A DNA stretch of 64,000 bases from Ochrobactrum quorumnocens (GTDB lineage Bacteria; Pseudomonadota; Alphaproteobacteria; Rhizobiales; Rhizobiaceae). Shown here in pieces: positions 1 through 9,123 of the stretch. How positions within the stretch are numbered: the first letter of the stretch is position 1; the number at the start of each line of letters is the position of its first letter. The position numbers and the translations under genes are program-made. The DNA lies in the NCBI RefSeq assembly GCF_002278035.1, contig NZ_CP022605.1, forward strand, positions 930,001 through 994,000. Reading direction: 5' to 3'. The notes under the pieces were generated by a model that saw only the letters and a program-made list of their open reading frames with translations, had not been told where the DNA came from and made no database searches.

Positions 1-741
1 CAAACTGCACTGGAAGAACATCGACAGGGTGCGAGCATCACGCCGCCGGCTACCCTTGCAGCGTACAAGATCACGCTGAGCGAAGTGGCCGATCTGTCGA
101 AGGGTTTCGATCCGCTTCATTGGGATATTGCCTGGGCTCAATGGCACTGCGCATGGCGGAAAATCGCTCGCATTGACAGAAAGGTTCCTACGTCGATGCG
201 AAAGCGGTTGGTGTTACAGATAAGCGCAAGGACGAGACAAGCTATTCCAGCCCATGTCGACAGCATGGATGATGGGCTGAAAGCGCTGCTCGCTGCTCAA
301 ATTCTCGAACTTGAAAGCCGGATCGAGCACGTTATCACCCAGGAAAAAACTCTCGCCGACAAGGCAATGCGTCTACGCTCCATTCCCGGTATCGGACCCG
401 TCTCTGCAGCTATGCTAATCGCGGAAATGCCGGAACTGGGCAAAATGACATCAGGTGAAGCAGCTGCAATGACAGGTCTTGCTCCTGTGCCCTATGGCAG
501 CGGAACGATGCGAGGCAAGCGCATGATCGCGGGAGGACGGAGAGCACTTCGCCATGTCTTGTATCAGGCCGCACTCGCCGCTGCGTATCACAACCTCGTT
601 CTGAAATCAGTCGCACAACGACTGAAAGAGCGTGGCAAACCCCACAAGCTCGTTATCGTCGCTGTCGCAAGAAGGCTCGTAACAATCGCAAACGCGATCC
701 TCAAAAGCGGCGCCTCATGGAGCCATCAAAGCCAAACTTAA
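1..741 (+). CDS. IS110-family transposase, C-terminal part (5' end outside window)
   Basis: The reading frame is open from the left edge, so the gene starts outside the window and the first internal GTG at position 85 is not the true start. The visible part carries the C-terminal Transposase_20 (IS116/IS110/IS902) domain. Its hallmark is a helix-hairpin-helix-like core reading RSIPGIGPVSAAMLIAEMPE, then the catalytic-serine region GLAPVPYGSGTMRGKR and a basic tail. Enzymes of this family have an N-terminal RuvC-like DEDD domain, which would lie outside the window. The stop codon is only 9 bp from the convergent stop of the von Willebrand protein gene, so little or no non-coding right end of the element remains. 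Family assignment is secure; whether the element is intact cannot be judged. Confidence 0.88.
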   Translation, partial: QTALEEHRQGASITPPATLAAYKITLSEVADLSKGFDPLHWDIAWAQWHCAWRKIARIDRKVPTSMRKRLVLQISARTRQAIPAHVDSMDDGLKALLAAQILELESRIEHVITQEKTLADKAMRLRSIPGIGPVSAAMLIAEMPELGKMTSGEAAAMTGLAPVPYGSGTMRGKRMIAGGRRALRHVLYQAALAAAYHNLVLKSVAQRLKERGKPHKLVIVAVARRLVTIANAILKSGASWSHQSQT

Positions 742-750
742 ACACAGTTG

Positions 751-1878
751 CTAGGGCGTTAATTGTTGTTTCAAAGTTTCAGCAACGACTTTATCAAATG
801 AAGCGTCGCTATTTTGAGTGTTCTTCTGGCGTTGAGCCTCGACGTATGCGTCTCGATCTTGCACCAGCAGGGTCATCTGATGCTCTAACTTGTTCCTGAT
901 TTCCATTGTCCCATCTATTATCTTCTTCTGTTCCTCGCGCTTTTTTCCCTTTAGTGCCTCAGGCATCTCACTGTCGGTCACCTCATTCCATTTCAAATTC
1001 TTGTTACGAATATCGTCCAAGAGATCGCCGCCGCCGGTGACGACTTCTTTTGTTGACGAGCGCTTCGAATAAAACTTGGAGTTCTCGACCTGTGTTTCTA
1101 TGGGGGCCGCCGCCTTTGCAGCCAGCTTATCAATGAGCCCTTCCTTTACCGACACCGCGCCATACGGCATAATTGTCTCATCAATTTTCTGTTGAACAGT
1201 AATGATCTCTTGGTCAAATGGTGTTCTCACGTCATCGATGTGACCGCCATCTTGCGCAATCTGAATATAGTGTCCGGAGCCACGCTCCGCGATATCGTTC
1301 CAGATGTTCCGTGTTTCGCCACTGTTCCCCGCCTGAATCGCGTTAACGCGAATATTTCGACGTTTGGCTTCAGCGATGATTTCGGGATACTTGCGTTCAC
1401 CCTTATAATCCATGTGAGGTGGGGCATCCCCGACAAGAAACATTATACGCTGCGTCTGAGGATCGCTAGTCCATGCCAGCTGGCTAACCGCTGTATCAAG
1501 CGCTTCGTTTACAGATTCAGGATCATCTCCACCGCCATCCGCCTCAAACCGTCTTAGATTGGCATAATGTGACTGTAAATCTGTGCTCATATCGAACGAT
1601 TTGACTGTATACTCGTCGCCACGATCACGATAGCCAATCAGGGCCAATCGGATTTCGGCATCAGGCTGAACATCTACTATTGTGTTTGTAATTGACCAGA
1701 TCTTACGCTTTGCACCTTCAAGCAGATCAACCATGGAGCCCGTAGTGTCGAGCACAAAAACCACTTCGATACGTTTGGATTGGGCTGGCTCCTGCTGTTG
1801 AGGCGTTGCTAAGGATGGTTTAGCAAGCAGCAGCGCTGAGAACCCCACCAATGCTTTTACGACAAGCGCATTCTTCAT
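751..1878 (-). CDS. Secreted von Willebrand factor type A domain protein
   Basis: A 375-residue exported protein with one VWA domain. The start is placed at the ATG at 1878 because GGAG lies 5-6 bases before it and a clean signal peptide follows (MKNALVVKALVGFSALLLAKPSLA). An in-frame codon seven residues upstream lacks such a site. The VWA domain begins right after the signal peptide with an intact MIDAS motif, VFVLDTTGSM, followed by the later metal-binding positions (DGGGDDPE, FLVGDAPPH). VWA domains with a complete MIDAS bind a divalent cation and usually a protein ligand. The last third is charged, Gln/Lys-rich and probably helical. No transmembrane anchor or LPXTG-like signal is seen, so the protein is probably periplasmic or released. 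The partner is unknown. It stands alone between two insertion sequences. Confidence 0.82.
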   Translation of the reverse strand: MKNALVVKALVGFSALLLAKPSLATPQQQEPAQSKRIEVVFVLDTTGSMVDLLEGAKRKIWSITNTIVDVQPDAEIRLALIGYRDRGDEYTVKSFDMSTDLQSHYANLRRFEADGGGDDPESVNEALDTAVSQLAWTSDPQTQRIMFLVGDAPPHMDYKGERKYPEIIAEAKRRNIRVNAIQAGNSGETRNIWNDIAERGSGHYIQIAQDGGHIDDVRTPFDQEIITVQQKIDETIMPYGAVSVKEGLIDKLAAKAAAPIETQVENSKFYSKRSSTKEVVTGGGDLLDDIRNKNLKWNEVTDSEMPEALKGKKREEQKKIIDGTMEIRNKLEHQMTLLVQDRDAYVEAQRQKNTQNSDASFDKVVAETLKQQLTP

Positions 1879-2023
1879 GAAATCTCCGCATGAAAACAAT
1901 ATAACATATAATGAATAGAGAAATTATGTTTTAAATTTGCCCAAGAATTTAAGAGCCCGACTGTATCGGCAAATCATATTTTATGTGTGTTTTCAATTTT
2001 ATCTATAATTAGGGCGAGCCTAC

Positions 2024-2896
2024 GCCGTGTGGACGAATTGACTCAGGTATAAGTTTTCCGGTTCCAGACTTTCACTCGACGTGATTCACATATTGCTGAC
2101 GTGATTTGGAGGTCAGTAATGTGCACCAAGATGACAGAAAATGACTATGAACTGGCACTTGAGGTTTTTCGGACTTGTCTGCCAGCCGTTGGCGCGAAAG
2201 CTAAAAATGACCGCCTATTCCTTGAGGCGTTGCATTATTTCACCCTTCACAACATCTCATGGCGGGCTTTGCCTGAGCGGTTTGGTAACTGGAACAGCGT
2301 ATGGAAGCGTTTTGACCGTTTAGGTAAAGCAGGTGTTTTCGAGGACTATTTTTCCATTTTGGCTGGGCTTGATGAAAGCGCTCATCTTATCGCTATGTTC
2401 GACAGCACCGTCATTCGCGCCCATGTATCTGCAGCAGGCGCTAAAGGGGGCAGGAAGGTCAAGCGCTCGGCCGGTCTCGTGGAGGGTTCGGAACCAAAAT
2501 CCATCTGAAAACCGACCGAAATGGTCAGCCCCTTGGCTTTGAACTGACCGGAGGCGAAGCCTCCGATAGCAAACAGTTTGAAAGCCTCATGGACACGGGC
2601 CCTCAAGTCAGGCACCGCGCTATCATTGCTGACAAAGGCTATGATAGCGACGTTAATCGAGAGATTGCGCGAAAGGCTGGCGCTATCCCTGTGATCCCTT
2701 ACAGATCAAACAGGCGTAATATTCCGAAGCATTTTGCCACGGCGCTTTATCGAGGTCGCGCACGTATCGAACAAATGATGGGGAAGCTCAAACGGTTCAA
2801 ACGTGTCGCATTACGCTGCGAGAAAACAGCAAGAAACTTCCGATCCATCGTCGCAATCGCTTCTGCTTTCATCTTAATCAAATCCGTCCACACGGC
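2024..2896 (+). mobile_element. IS5-family insertion sequence (IS427-like)
   Basis: An element of about 870 bp bounded by terminal inverted repeats. The left end (2024-2039) reads GCCGTGTGGACGAATT and the right end (2881-2896), reverse-complemented, reads GCCGTGTGGACGGATT, one mismatch in 16. The trinucleotide CTA lies just outside both ends (one extra base on the left), a plausible short target duplication of the kind made by IS5-family elements. The single gene inside is split by a -1 frameshift, typical of the IS427 group. Length, ends and gene structure suggest a complete and possibly active copy. Confidence 0.88.
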
Positions 2897-2900
2897 CTAA
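2119..2900 (+). CDS. IS5-family transposase made by -1 programmed frameshift
   Basis: The first frame starts at ATG 2119 with GGAGG six bases upstream and runs to a stop at 2508. The second runs to the TAA at 2898-2900. Reading through at the G-run GGGGGC (2446-2451) and slipping back one base joins GAKGG to QEGQALGRSRGGFGTKIH, which is the continuous sequence expected for IS427-like transposases. The DDE residues are visible: FDSTVIRAH in the first frame, ADKGYDS and YRGRARIEQMMGKLKRFKRVALR (the E of the YREK-like region) in the second. The DUF4096-like N-terminal domain covers the first ~75 residues. The stop codon lies just outside the right inverted repeat, so it is completed by target DNA. 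A random inactivating frameshift is possible but less likely at this position. Confidence 0.85.
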
Positions 2901-3032
2901 TGCCTTGTTCGATAAACCTTCGATTTCAACTATTTATGAAACTTGTTTTACAATAAAAATCAGGTAATTGCTGTTCCTATCAAAATATAATAACACGATA
3001 TAGTACCTATATTTTAAATTGAAAGAAAACAT

Positions 3033-3416
3033 ATGAAATCTTTTATCCTAGCTGCAACATTAATGGGAGCAGCGTTTGCACCAGCGCTCGCACAACAGCC
3101 TACGCCTGAACAAATGGAAATGGCTTACAACGCTGCGCGCAACCAACTCGGTGTGCTCAAATACTGCCAAGATAAAGGCCATATTGACGGTAGCGCATCT
3201 GAGATTCAAGTTAAGCTGCTTGCGCTTGTTCCTGCGCCTGCGGATGTTTCAAAAGGCGATGCCGCTGAAGATGTCGGTAAGCAGGGGAAAGTCGCTGTCA
3301 TGGGCATGGAACAGGACATCGCTGCAGCAGCAAAGGCTCAAGGTGTCGAAGAAGCTAAGCTCTGTGAAATGATGGCAAACGCTTTGAAGCAGGCCGCAGC
3401 GAACCTTCCAAAGTAG
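3033..3416 (+). CDS. Small secreted ESAT-6-like (alphaproteobacterial) protein
   Basis: A 127-residue protein with a signal peptide (MKSFILAATLMGAAFAPALA) and a mature part of about 105 residues that is almost entirely helical by composition. From memory of the family, it matches the small alphaproteobacterial proteins annotated as 'pore-forming ESAT-6 family'. These share the segment AARNQLGVLKYCQDKGH near the mature N-terminus and a second Cys near the C-terminus (EEAKLCEMMANAL); the two cysteines could pair. The name comes from distant similarity, and real pore formation in this group is unproven. The gene has GAAAG upstream of the ATG, stands alone, and is followed by an inverted repeat. 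Its role is unknown. Confidence 0.75.
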   Translation: MKSFILAATLMGAAFAPALAQQPTPEQMEMAYNAARNQLGVLKYCQDKGHIDGSASEIQVKLLALVPAPADVSKGDAAEDVGKQGKVAVMGMEQDIAAAAKAQGVEEAKLCEMMANALKQAAANLPK

Positions 3417-3428
3417 TGAATTCTTTGG

Positions 3429-3442
3429 GTCGTTTAAACGAC
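3429..3442. repeat. Perfect 14-bp palindrome
   Basis: GTCGTTTAAACGAC lies 10 bp after the stop of the small ESAT-6-like gene, immediately before a second inverted repeat. It could be a protein-binding site or simply the loop-less arm of a transcript end. No function is assigned. Confidence 0.5.
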
Positions 3443-3456
3443 GTTAAAACCAAAAT

Positions 3457-3486
3457 ACCCGTTTAGCAAATAAACGCTAAACGGGT
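3457..3486 (+). terminator. Stem-loop after the ESAT-6-like gene
   Basis: A perfect 11-bp stem (ACCCGTTTAGC / GCTAAACGGGT) with an 8-base loop begins 41 bp after the upstream stop codon. It has no T-run on the + strand, but the other strand continues into a T-rich stretch, so it may act mainly for transcription from the right or as a 3' stabiliser. Confidence 0.5.
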
Positions 3487-4150
3487 TCATGATACCACTT
3501 GATATGCAGCGTCCGGCCAACACATTCCGATCAGTTCACAAGCTTTGGTCGCAGCTCAAACAAATGGCGGCCGGGTTTTTCGTTGAACAACGGACCTTCG
3601 GATTGCTTACTTTGGTGGGTGAATAATCCAAATATATCCTACTACAAGCACCATCGAAACCGCACAAGACACTAAGAATAGATTCAGAAAAACCATTATT
3701 GCCCCGCACTGTTCAATAGATGCAGCCGTAGAGTAAATCAGTCTTCAATTAAAGCAGGCCCCGGTAGGCGAGTAAGCCGAGCCGGGGCTGCGCACCGGAG
3801 TCATACGGGGTATCATTCGGTGAGCAAAATTATCATCTCACATCCGGAACAAAAGACAATAAAAATGTCGGTGACCGCGAAGCCTACTGGGGCCATGCAC
3901 CTGATAAGAACCATTGTTTCATCGAGATCGACGTCCGGCACGCTAGAAACGTCCCATGCCTATATGGCGCCATCTAGCTTCCCAATTTCTTTGACCGCTT
4001 TTCAAGCTATTGCTAGACAATTCGGCGGAAGTGTATTGGGGTTAAGGTCACAAAGCATCAGAACGGGTGAGCCGATACCTTGATTACTGGGGGGCGAAAT
4101 GAATGAAACATGTGCTTAATGGCATACGAAGATGAAAATTGCGGGGTATA
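3487..4150. other. Intergenic stretch without a supported gene
   Basis: This stretch holds one strong stem-loop (3754-3791). The longest open frame (3820-4083, GTG start) has no ribosome-binding site and resembles no family I know, so I do not call it. Confidence 0.5.
3754..3791 (+). other. GC-rich nested stem-loop (possible RNA structure)
   Basis: GCAGGCCCCGG (3754-3764) pairs with CCGGGGCTGC (3782-3791), a 10-bp stem with one bulged G. Inside the loop a second small hairpin forms (GGC-GAGTAA-GCC). Just downstream a further short pairing is possible (CACCG near 3792 with CGGTG near 3818). The arrangement looks like a folded RNA, but it matches no riboswitch or sRNA consensus I can recall and no clear gene follows within 350 bp. 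It could be a remnant, a small RNA or a bidirectional terminator. Confidence 0.35.
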
Positions 4151-6913
4151 ATGATTAGTAAGTTTTGTATTGAATATACCCTATTCAAATTGATCGTACG
4201 CGCATTATCCTTAATGTTGATAATCCTTCAGCAGGCATCATTCGCTTACGCGGAAAGTTTGCCGCCTTACCAAGAACTTGGCATCCGGCATATATGTGAA
4301 GCCACGCCCGTAGACACAGAACCAAAACAGTCTACAGCGAGTACGCTCAAATCTGGCGACGAGGTTCGAATAAAAGACCTTACGTTTGGGACGGACAACC
4401 AACCATATTTCGCAATCGATTATGCAACTGGTAACGGCTTGCAACGTGCGATCGGGTTCGTTTCAATTGATAAGGTTTCAAATTTTTGTAACTTTGCAAA
4501 GCGGGCCGATAGCGGTGATAGTTTTTTGGCTCCTCCAAACACCTGTCACTTGATCGCAACCAAAACGGAAACTCTGGCAGCGTTAAATGAAGAGGCCTCG
4601 GCTCTGGAAAAGTTTCGGCCTTCCATGGCGGCCTATCGAATGGCCAATGGAAGATATGCGCTTTCTCTTGGCCTGCTCAATATTCGGGCGAACGCAACTA
4701 TCTTGCAGCGCGCAAACACACTGCCCAAGGATAGTGAGTGCTCAACAGGTTTCGAATTTTCTGAAGCCTTGGTGAAGGAGGAGAAAGGGTTTCTTGAGTA
4801 CGAATTCCCTCCTTTTAGTTCTCGGGTAGAGCGCCTCGCAGCTGCTCGTGCATTAATGATTGAAGCGGCGCAAGGAACCAATGGGTCTGGCTTAAAAGAA
4901 GCTTGCTACCAAGGATTATCTGAAGCCTGCAGTGGCTATGCTGAAACCATCTACAACGCTGAAGATCCACATGGAACGTTGCCTGCTGCGGTTACGCATT
5001 TTGCATTATTAGGCTGCATGGGCGGGAACGTGCTTGGTTGTAAGCTTGCCATTAACCGCGCCGAAAACACGTTAGAGAACGCGCAATTTCGCGCTGTCGA
5101 AGGCGGCACGGGCAATTCGGCAGATCTCGTGGGTTTAGAACTCGCCAAGATTGGCTGCGATGCGCGGCAGGCTGTGAGCTGTATCCTTCTTGCCCGCGGG
5201 ACAGCTACCTATTCCACGCCTACGCTCATTGAGGCGGCATCAAATTTTGCAGCAAAACTCACCGCTTGCAAGACCGGTATCGGTTGGGCATGTGACGAAC
5301 TACTAGATGCATTTGGGCAGATCGTGCAAGCTCGTGGCGAGTATGCCTCTCCAACAAAAGATGAAAATTATTCCCTCGGGGCACTTGTGGAAGAAACTTG
5401 TCATCCTGGACCTGCGAAGCCTGATGTCGTGCACTGTAAACCAGCTTACCTTAAATACCGAGATTTTTTGCAAGCAACCAAAGTTGCAACGACAGACATT
5501 GTGCGCGTAGCAAAAGCAAAAAGCCTGCTGGAGAGGGGATGTGAGATCGGAGATCCATCTGCCTGTGCCGCTCAAAGCAAACTGGATGCTCATTGGCCTG
5601 TTGAAGCGCGTAGTGTGGCAGCTGCACGAGCTATCGATCTTTGTGAAAAACAATCACAGAAAGACAGTGTCTGTAACGGGTTAGGAGCGTCGCTAGATGC
5701 AAATCTTATTGGGTCACAGCCTGCTCAGCGTGTTGTCTACGACGATCTTGTTACAAAATGTATGACAGACCAATCAGTTGCTGGTCACCAGGCATGCAGT
5801 TCTGCCGTGGCCGCTTACGCTTCATTGGAAGGCACTGAACAGACCCACAAAATTGAAGAATTACTTGCGAGCGCTTGCAACCAGGAAAAAGTCAACGGGT
5901 GTCGGGCGCTCGCGTTACTATTAGCTAAAAAAGAACAGGGTAATTCAATGCCAATTCAGCTGGGTATTGAAAGAAGCGAAGCCCTGTTAGCTGTACTGCG
6001 CACCGGCTGTCGCTTTGACGATAACCCAGCGGGCACGTGTCTTTTGCTGGCAGAAACTTTGGCGTCTGACGCCAAAAACCAAGCAGCATTGGACGTGTAT
6101 GCAAAAACCTGCGACTATTTGATCGCGCATGCTTCCAAAAAATTGGACAACGTTGACATTTGTTATGAGGCTGCCAAATTCGCCTTGGCCCAAAAAGTCC
6201 GATATTATGATGCATTGCGGTGGTCAGATTTTGCCTGCACTTCCGCAGATTTAGGCCTTTCACCATACGCTTGCAAAGTTATGGGAAATATCTATTTTTC
6301 CGGTCTGGGCGTCGACACAAATCCGCAGGAAGCGATAATAGCTTACCAGGCTGGATGCTTTCATCCTTTTGTTTCAACGACTGATGGTGAAGCCTGTATC
6401 AAATATGGGAACATGTTGCTCGATGCCCATGAATATCTGAACAGAACGGGTGCGGCAAAGTACGTATTACCGGAAAATGTTTACGGCGATACACAAAATT
6501 TGGCGATGCTCTTGTCGGAGGCGTCGAGAGCTTACGACATGGGTTGCATGGACAATATTGATCAGGCTTGCCAATTAAACGCAAAGTTGCTCGATGAGTG
6601 GAGCAAAGGACGGTTTCCTCATGGCCGTGCTCGCTGCCGTGTCCAAGATGATTTTGGGCAAATTTCTTCGGATAAGATATGCCGAGCGCTTTCGTTTTAT
6701 CAGGCAGCTGGACAACAAAAAGAACAGCGACGCCAAATAAAACTTGAGGTCTATGCATGGCCAGATGGTGATCGTACGGTGGTGTATCAAAAAGACGGCA
6801 CCTGGCTACTTAACGAGGTGATAACCGCTGGTATTCATCGAGACGGACAGAGTAATTGCTGGCGCAACCCAATTTCAAAGCGAAGCTTCTGCATCACGCC
6901 TCTCGGAGAATAA
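4151..6913 (+). CDS. Large secreted cysteine-rich Sel1-like repeat protein
   Basis: A 920-residue exported protein. The ATG at 4151 is preferred because GCGGGG lies just upstream and the sequence begins with a signal-peptide-like hydrophobic stretch ending near FAYAES. The body contains many short helical repeats with cysteine pairs spaced C-x7-C, for example CYQGLSEAC, CMGGNVLGC, CDARQAVSC, CKTGIGWAC, CEIGDPSAC, CNQEKVNGC and CMDNIDQAC. That spacing is the hallmark of Hcp-type Sel1-like repeats (Helicobacter cysteine-rich proteins), in which each helical hairpin is locked by a disulfide. One unit also reads MGNIYFSGLGVDTNPQEA, a classical Sel1 motif. The last ~70 residues form a separate cysteine-containing tail. 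The protein is therefore expected to be periplasmic or extracellular, a long disulfide-braced solenoid. Ligand and role are unknown. It stands alone. Confidence 0.72.
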   Translation: MISKFCIEYTLFKLIVRALSLMLIILQQASFAYAESLPPYQELGIRHICEATPVDTEPKQSTASTLKSGDEVRIKDLTFGTDNQPYFAIDYATGNGLQRAIGFVSIDKVSNFCNFAKRADSGDSFLAPPNTCHLIATKTETLAALNEEASALEKFRPSMAAYRMANGRYALSLGLLNIRANATILQRANTLPKDSECSTGFEFSEALVKEEKGFLEYEFPPFSSRVERLAAARALMIEAAQGTNGSGLKEACYQGLSEACSGYAETIYNAEDPHGTLPAAVTHFALLGCMGGNVLGCKLAINRAENTLENAQFRAVEGGTGNSADLVGLELAKIGCDARQAVSCILLARGTATYSTPTLIEAASNFAAKLTACKTGIGWACDELLDAFGQIVQARGEYASPTKDENYSLGALVEETCHPGPAKPDVVHCKPAYLKYRDFLQATKVATTDIVRVAKAKSLLERGCEIGDPSACAAQSKLDAHWPVEARSVAAARAIDLCEKQSQKDSVCNGLGASLDANLIGSQPAQRVVYDDLVTKCMTDQSVAGHQACSSAVAAYASLEGTEQTHKIEELLASACNQEKVNGCRALALLLAKKEQGNSMPIQLGIERSEALLAVLRTGCRFDDNPAGTCLLLAETLASDAKNQAALDVYAKTCDYLIAHASKKLDNVDICYEAAKFALAQKVRYYDALRWSDFACTSADLGLSPYACKVMGNIYFSGLGVDTNPQEAIIAYQAGCFHPFVSTTDGEACIKYGNMLLDAHEYLNRTGAAKYVLPENVYGDTQNLAMLLSEASRAYDMGCMDNIDQACQLNAKLLDEWSKGRFPHGRARCRVQDDFGQISSDKICRALSFYQAAGQQKEQRRQIKLEVYAWPDGDRTVVYQKDGTWLLNEVITAGIHRDGQSNCWRNPISKRSFCITPLGE

Positions 6914-7708
6914 GTGAAAGCCTCCGTGTTCGGTTTCGATAGCCGCTGAAACTAGAACCTGCGGTTGAGCCGATTGATTTTAAGCTTATTGCGCACTGGG
7001 AGTGAACTGTCGGATCCGCGTCCCGTGTTCGGATCCTTGTCCATTCGCGTTGATGGGCACCGCGCGATCCGATCGCGGTTGACCGCGGTGCTTGCGTGAA
7101 TAATGTCACTGCAGATTTGTGTTTGTCCGAGCGAGGGCGGAACCCGGGACCACCGATGGAGCAGACCAAGGGCGTCCGCGTTTCCTTTGCTTAATTCCAT
7201 GGTACAAGCAGGCGCGTATGTAACTTCTTGGTTGTACGCAGAATACGAGTTGCGTCTTGGGCGTACGCGATATACCGCGGCGTTATCTTTGGTCGTTGGG
7301 AAGTCAAATAATATCGACCCCGATCGGCCTGTCTTCGTCTTTCGGTTTTCGTTTAATCTTGTCCCAGTTTCCCGCGGCACGCAGCATGGTTTCTTTAGCG
7401 GAGAAACCTGAACTTGCTCATGTCAGGTTTGTATTTTGCGAAACCTTCAAAGCACGATTGGTGGTCGAAGTCGACGAAGCCATCGGCAAGTCGGACCCTG
7501 TCGACAAGATAAGAACGCCATAAAGACTCATAAATGCGTAATTAATGCACTCTCCTGATGGTCCTTTCTTTCAGGAACTTTCCAGCTTGATACTTTACAG
7601 TAGGGCCTGTTAGTTCTACGGGTGAAAGAACTGTGGTTGTTCGCACGGAACGATTTGCGTTCCGCAGGTATATGCAAACATAGGTTACTATCAGTCCAGG
7701 ATCTCTTG
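6914..7708. other. Intergenic stretch without a supported gene
   Basis: Several overlapping open frames occur on both strands, none with a convincing start, ribosome-binding site or family resemblance. I see no repeat or RNA gene. The stretch may be decayed sequence. Confidence 0.4.
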
Positions 7709-8128
7709 ATGCATAAAACGCTCCTACTTTCCGCTTTCGTACTTTCCTCGATCTCATATTCTGCATTGTCAGATGAACTGACCGTTAGCCAAAGTACGGT
7801 CGCTAAGGAGATGAATGAAACTGTTGTCACAAAAGGTGTAACTCAGCGTATCGTTGAGATGTGTGCCGAGTTCGCGAGCGATGACGATAAACTTTCAGCC
7901 AAACGTGATACCGTGATGAGCAACGCGAAGACGATGTTTGCGTCCGGACAAGCATTTATGGAAGCGGCTGGCATCAACGAAAAGGCCAAAACGGGAGAAG
8001 ATCTCAGGCGTTTCTTTTTGGATCGAGGAGTAACATGGGACTCGCCATCCGAAAAGTATTGTGAATTGGCTAATACGTTGATGACAGTTAAATCTCCTGT
8101 CGGAGACTACCTTATTAGGCGAAATTAG
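7709..8128 (+). CDS. Small exported protein, DUF5333-like
   Basis: A 139-residue protein. The ATG at 7709 is chosen over upstream in-frame codons because AGGA lies seven bases before it and the sequence then opens with a signal peptide (MHKTLLLSAFVLSSISYSALS). The mature part has two cysteines (EMCAEFA and EKYCELA) and ends in a segment PVGDYLIRR. The overall layout resembles the DUF5333 family of small alphaproteobacterial periplasmic proteins: helical, a Cys near each end and a terminal 'IGR/GDYL' segment. That resemblance is from memory and weak. Function is unknown. The gene has no partner nearby; about 1 kb of non-coding DNA follows. Confidence 0.6.
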   Translation: MHKTLLLSAFVLSSISYSALSDELTVSQSTVAKEMNETVVTKGVTQRIVEMCAEFASDDDKLSAKRDTVMSNAKTMFASGQAFMEAAGINEKAKTGEDLRRFFLDRGVTWDSPSEKYCELANTLMTVKSPVGDYLIRRN

Positions 8129-9123
8129 TGTGCTAGATTTTATCCGAGGTGGACGGTGATATCAGTTCCGTGCAATCGGCAGCATTTTTGATGCGGAAGA
8201 ATTGTATTTGGGCTGGTATCAGAATTTGACAGATATAGCGCTTTTTGCCGAAAGCTTGGCTCTATGGGGCAGGCAGGAACGGATCATTACTGATGTAAGC
8301 CGGACTAATTGAAGGCCACAAGCAGTACGAAGTGATTGGTGGCTCCGCGTCAATATACTGGTTGCCAGCCGCTTTATTGCTTTACACATTCGTTGTCTCT
8401 CATTAATTACGGCCTTTTCCAGCAATAATTCGACTGCAGCGAGCAGAGCGTTGAAAAGCCTGAGCAGTTTAGCCGCCGATCTTCAGATGACAAGCAGGCT
8501 ATTGAAACGGCCCAAAAAGCCGACATTAGGTTGGGCGGCAGCCGCCTCTAACTCGTGTCGCGTAAGGTGACTAGAACTGGTTTTTTATAAGTTCTAGCTC
8601 CCAAGGACGCTTATTGGCAGACTATCCCCCTGCTCGGTTTTCGTTGGAATCCAGATTAACTTGGTTGACGAGGCTGTTTACAATACTGGCGACCTGCTTG
8701 TCGAAGCTTGCCTAAGCCGGACCATGGGCATTTACTGATCCAACGATCTGCACAAAAGAACATCATGGCATTGGCTGTTTGAACTGGGCATTTCACGAGC
8801 CGATTGGACAAATTAATTTACAAAGAAACGCCGATCCGGCTAATTTCTGGCAAGTGCGGAGTTTGAAAGCGCAGTATATAAGAACATAGATGCAGGCTTT
8901 CCCGTACTTTAAACGAGTTCGACCCTTCAGAGCTATTTAGCGAGCAAACGTCGGAACCGTTCCAGCGACCCAAAACTACGCTTTCAGAATGGAGCAGACA
9001 ACTCCCATACAACAATTGAACGCGTCCAATGCTCCAGGGGCGGTAATCACTATGCTTTTTTAATGTCGAGCCGAATTCGCAGCTGTTATGTGAGATAGGT
9101 TGGACGTTAGAAAGGATAATTGG
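8129..9123. other. Long intergenic stretch, possibly decayed genes
   Basis: No gene is supported over almost 1 kb. One short reading frame around 8430-8570 (SRALKSLSSLAADLQMTSRL and onward) has protein-like composition and is faintly reminiscent of a phage terminase small subunit C-terminus. It has no start or frame context, so it is not called. Confidence 0.35.

Noticed and set aside
3820..4083. 87-codon frame with GTG start
   Set aside because: No ribosome-binding site and no recognisable motif; lies after a stem-loop that may simply be intergenic.
7030..7180. GC-rich palindromic stretch considered as a tRNA or other RNA gene
   Set aside because: No cloverleaf with a T-loop and acceptor stem could be drawn; no anticodon arm.
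8430..8570. Short protein-like stretch faintly reminiscent of a phage terminase small subunit
   Set aside because: Too short, with no start, and the resemblance rests on composition only; no other phage gene is nearby.
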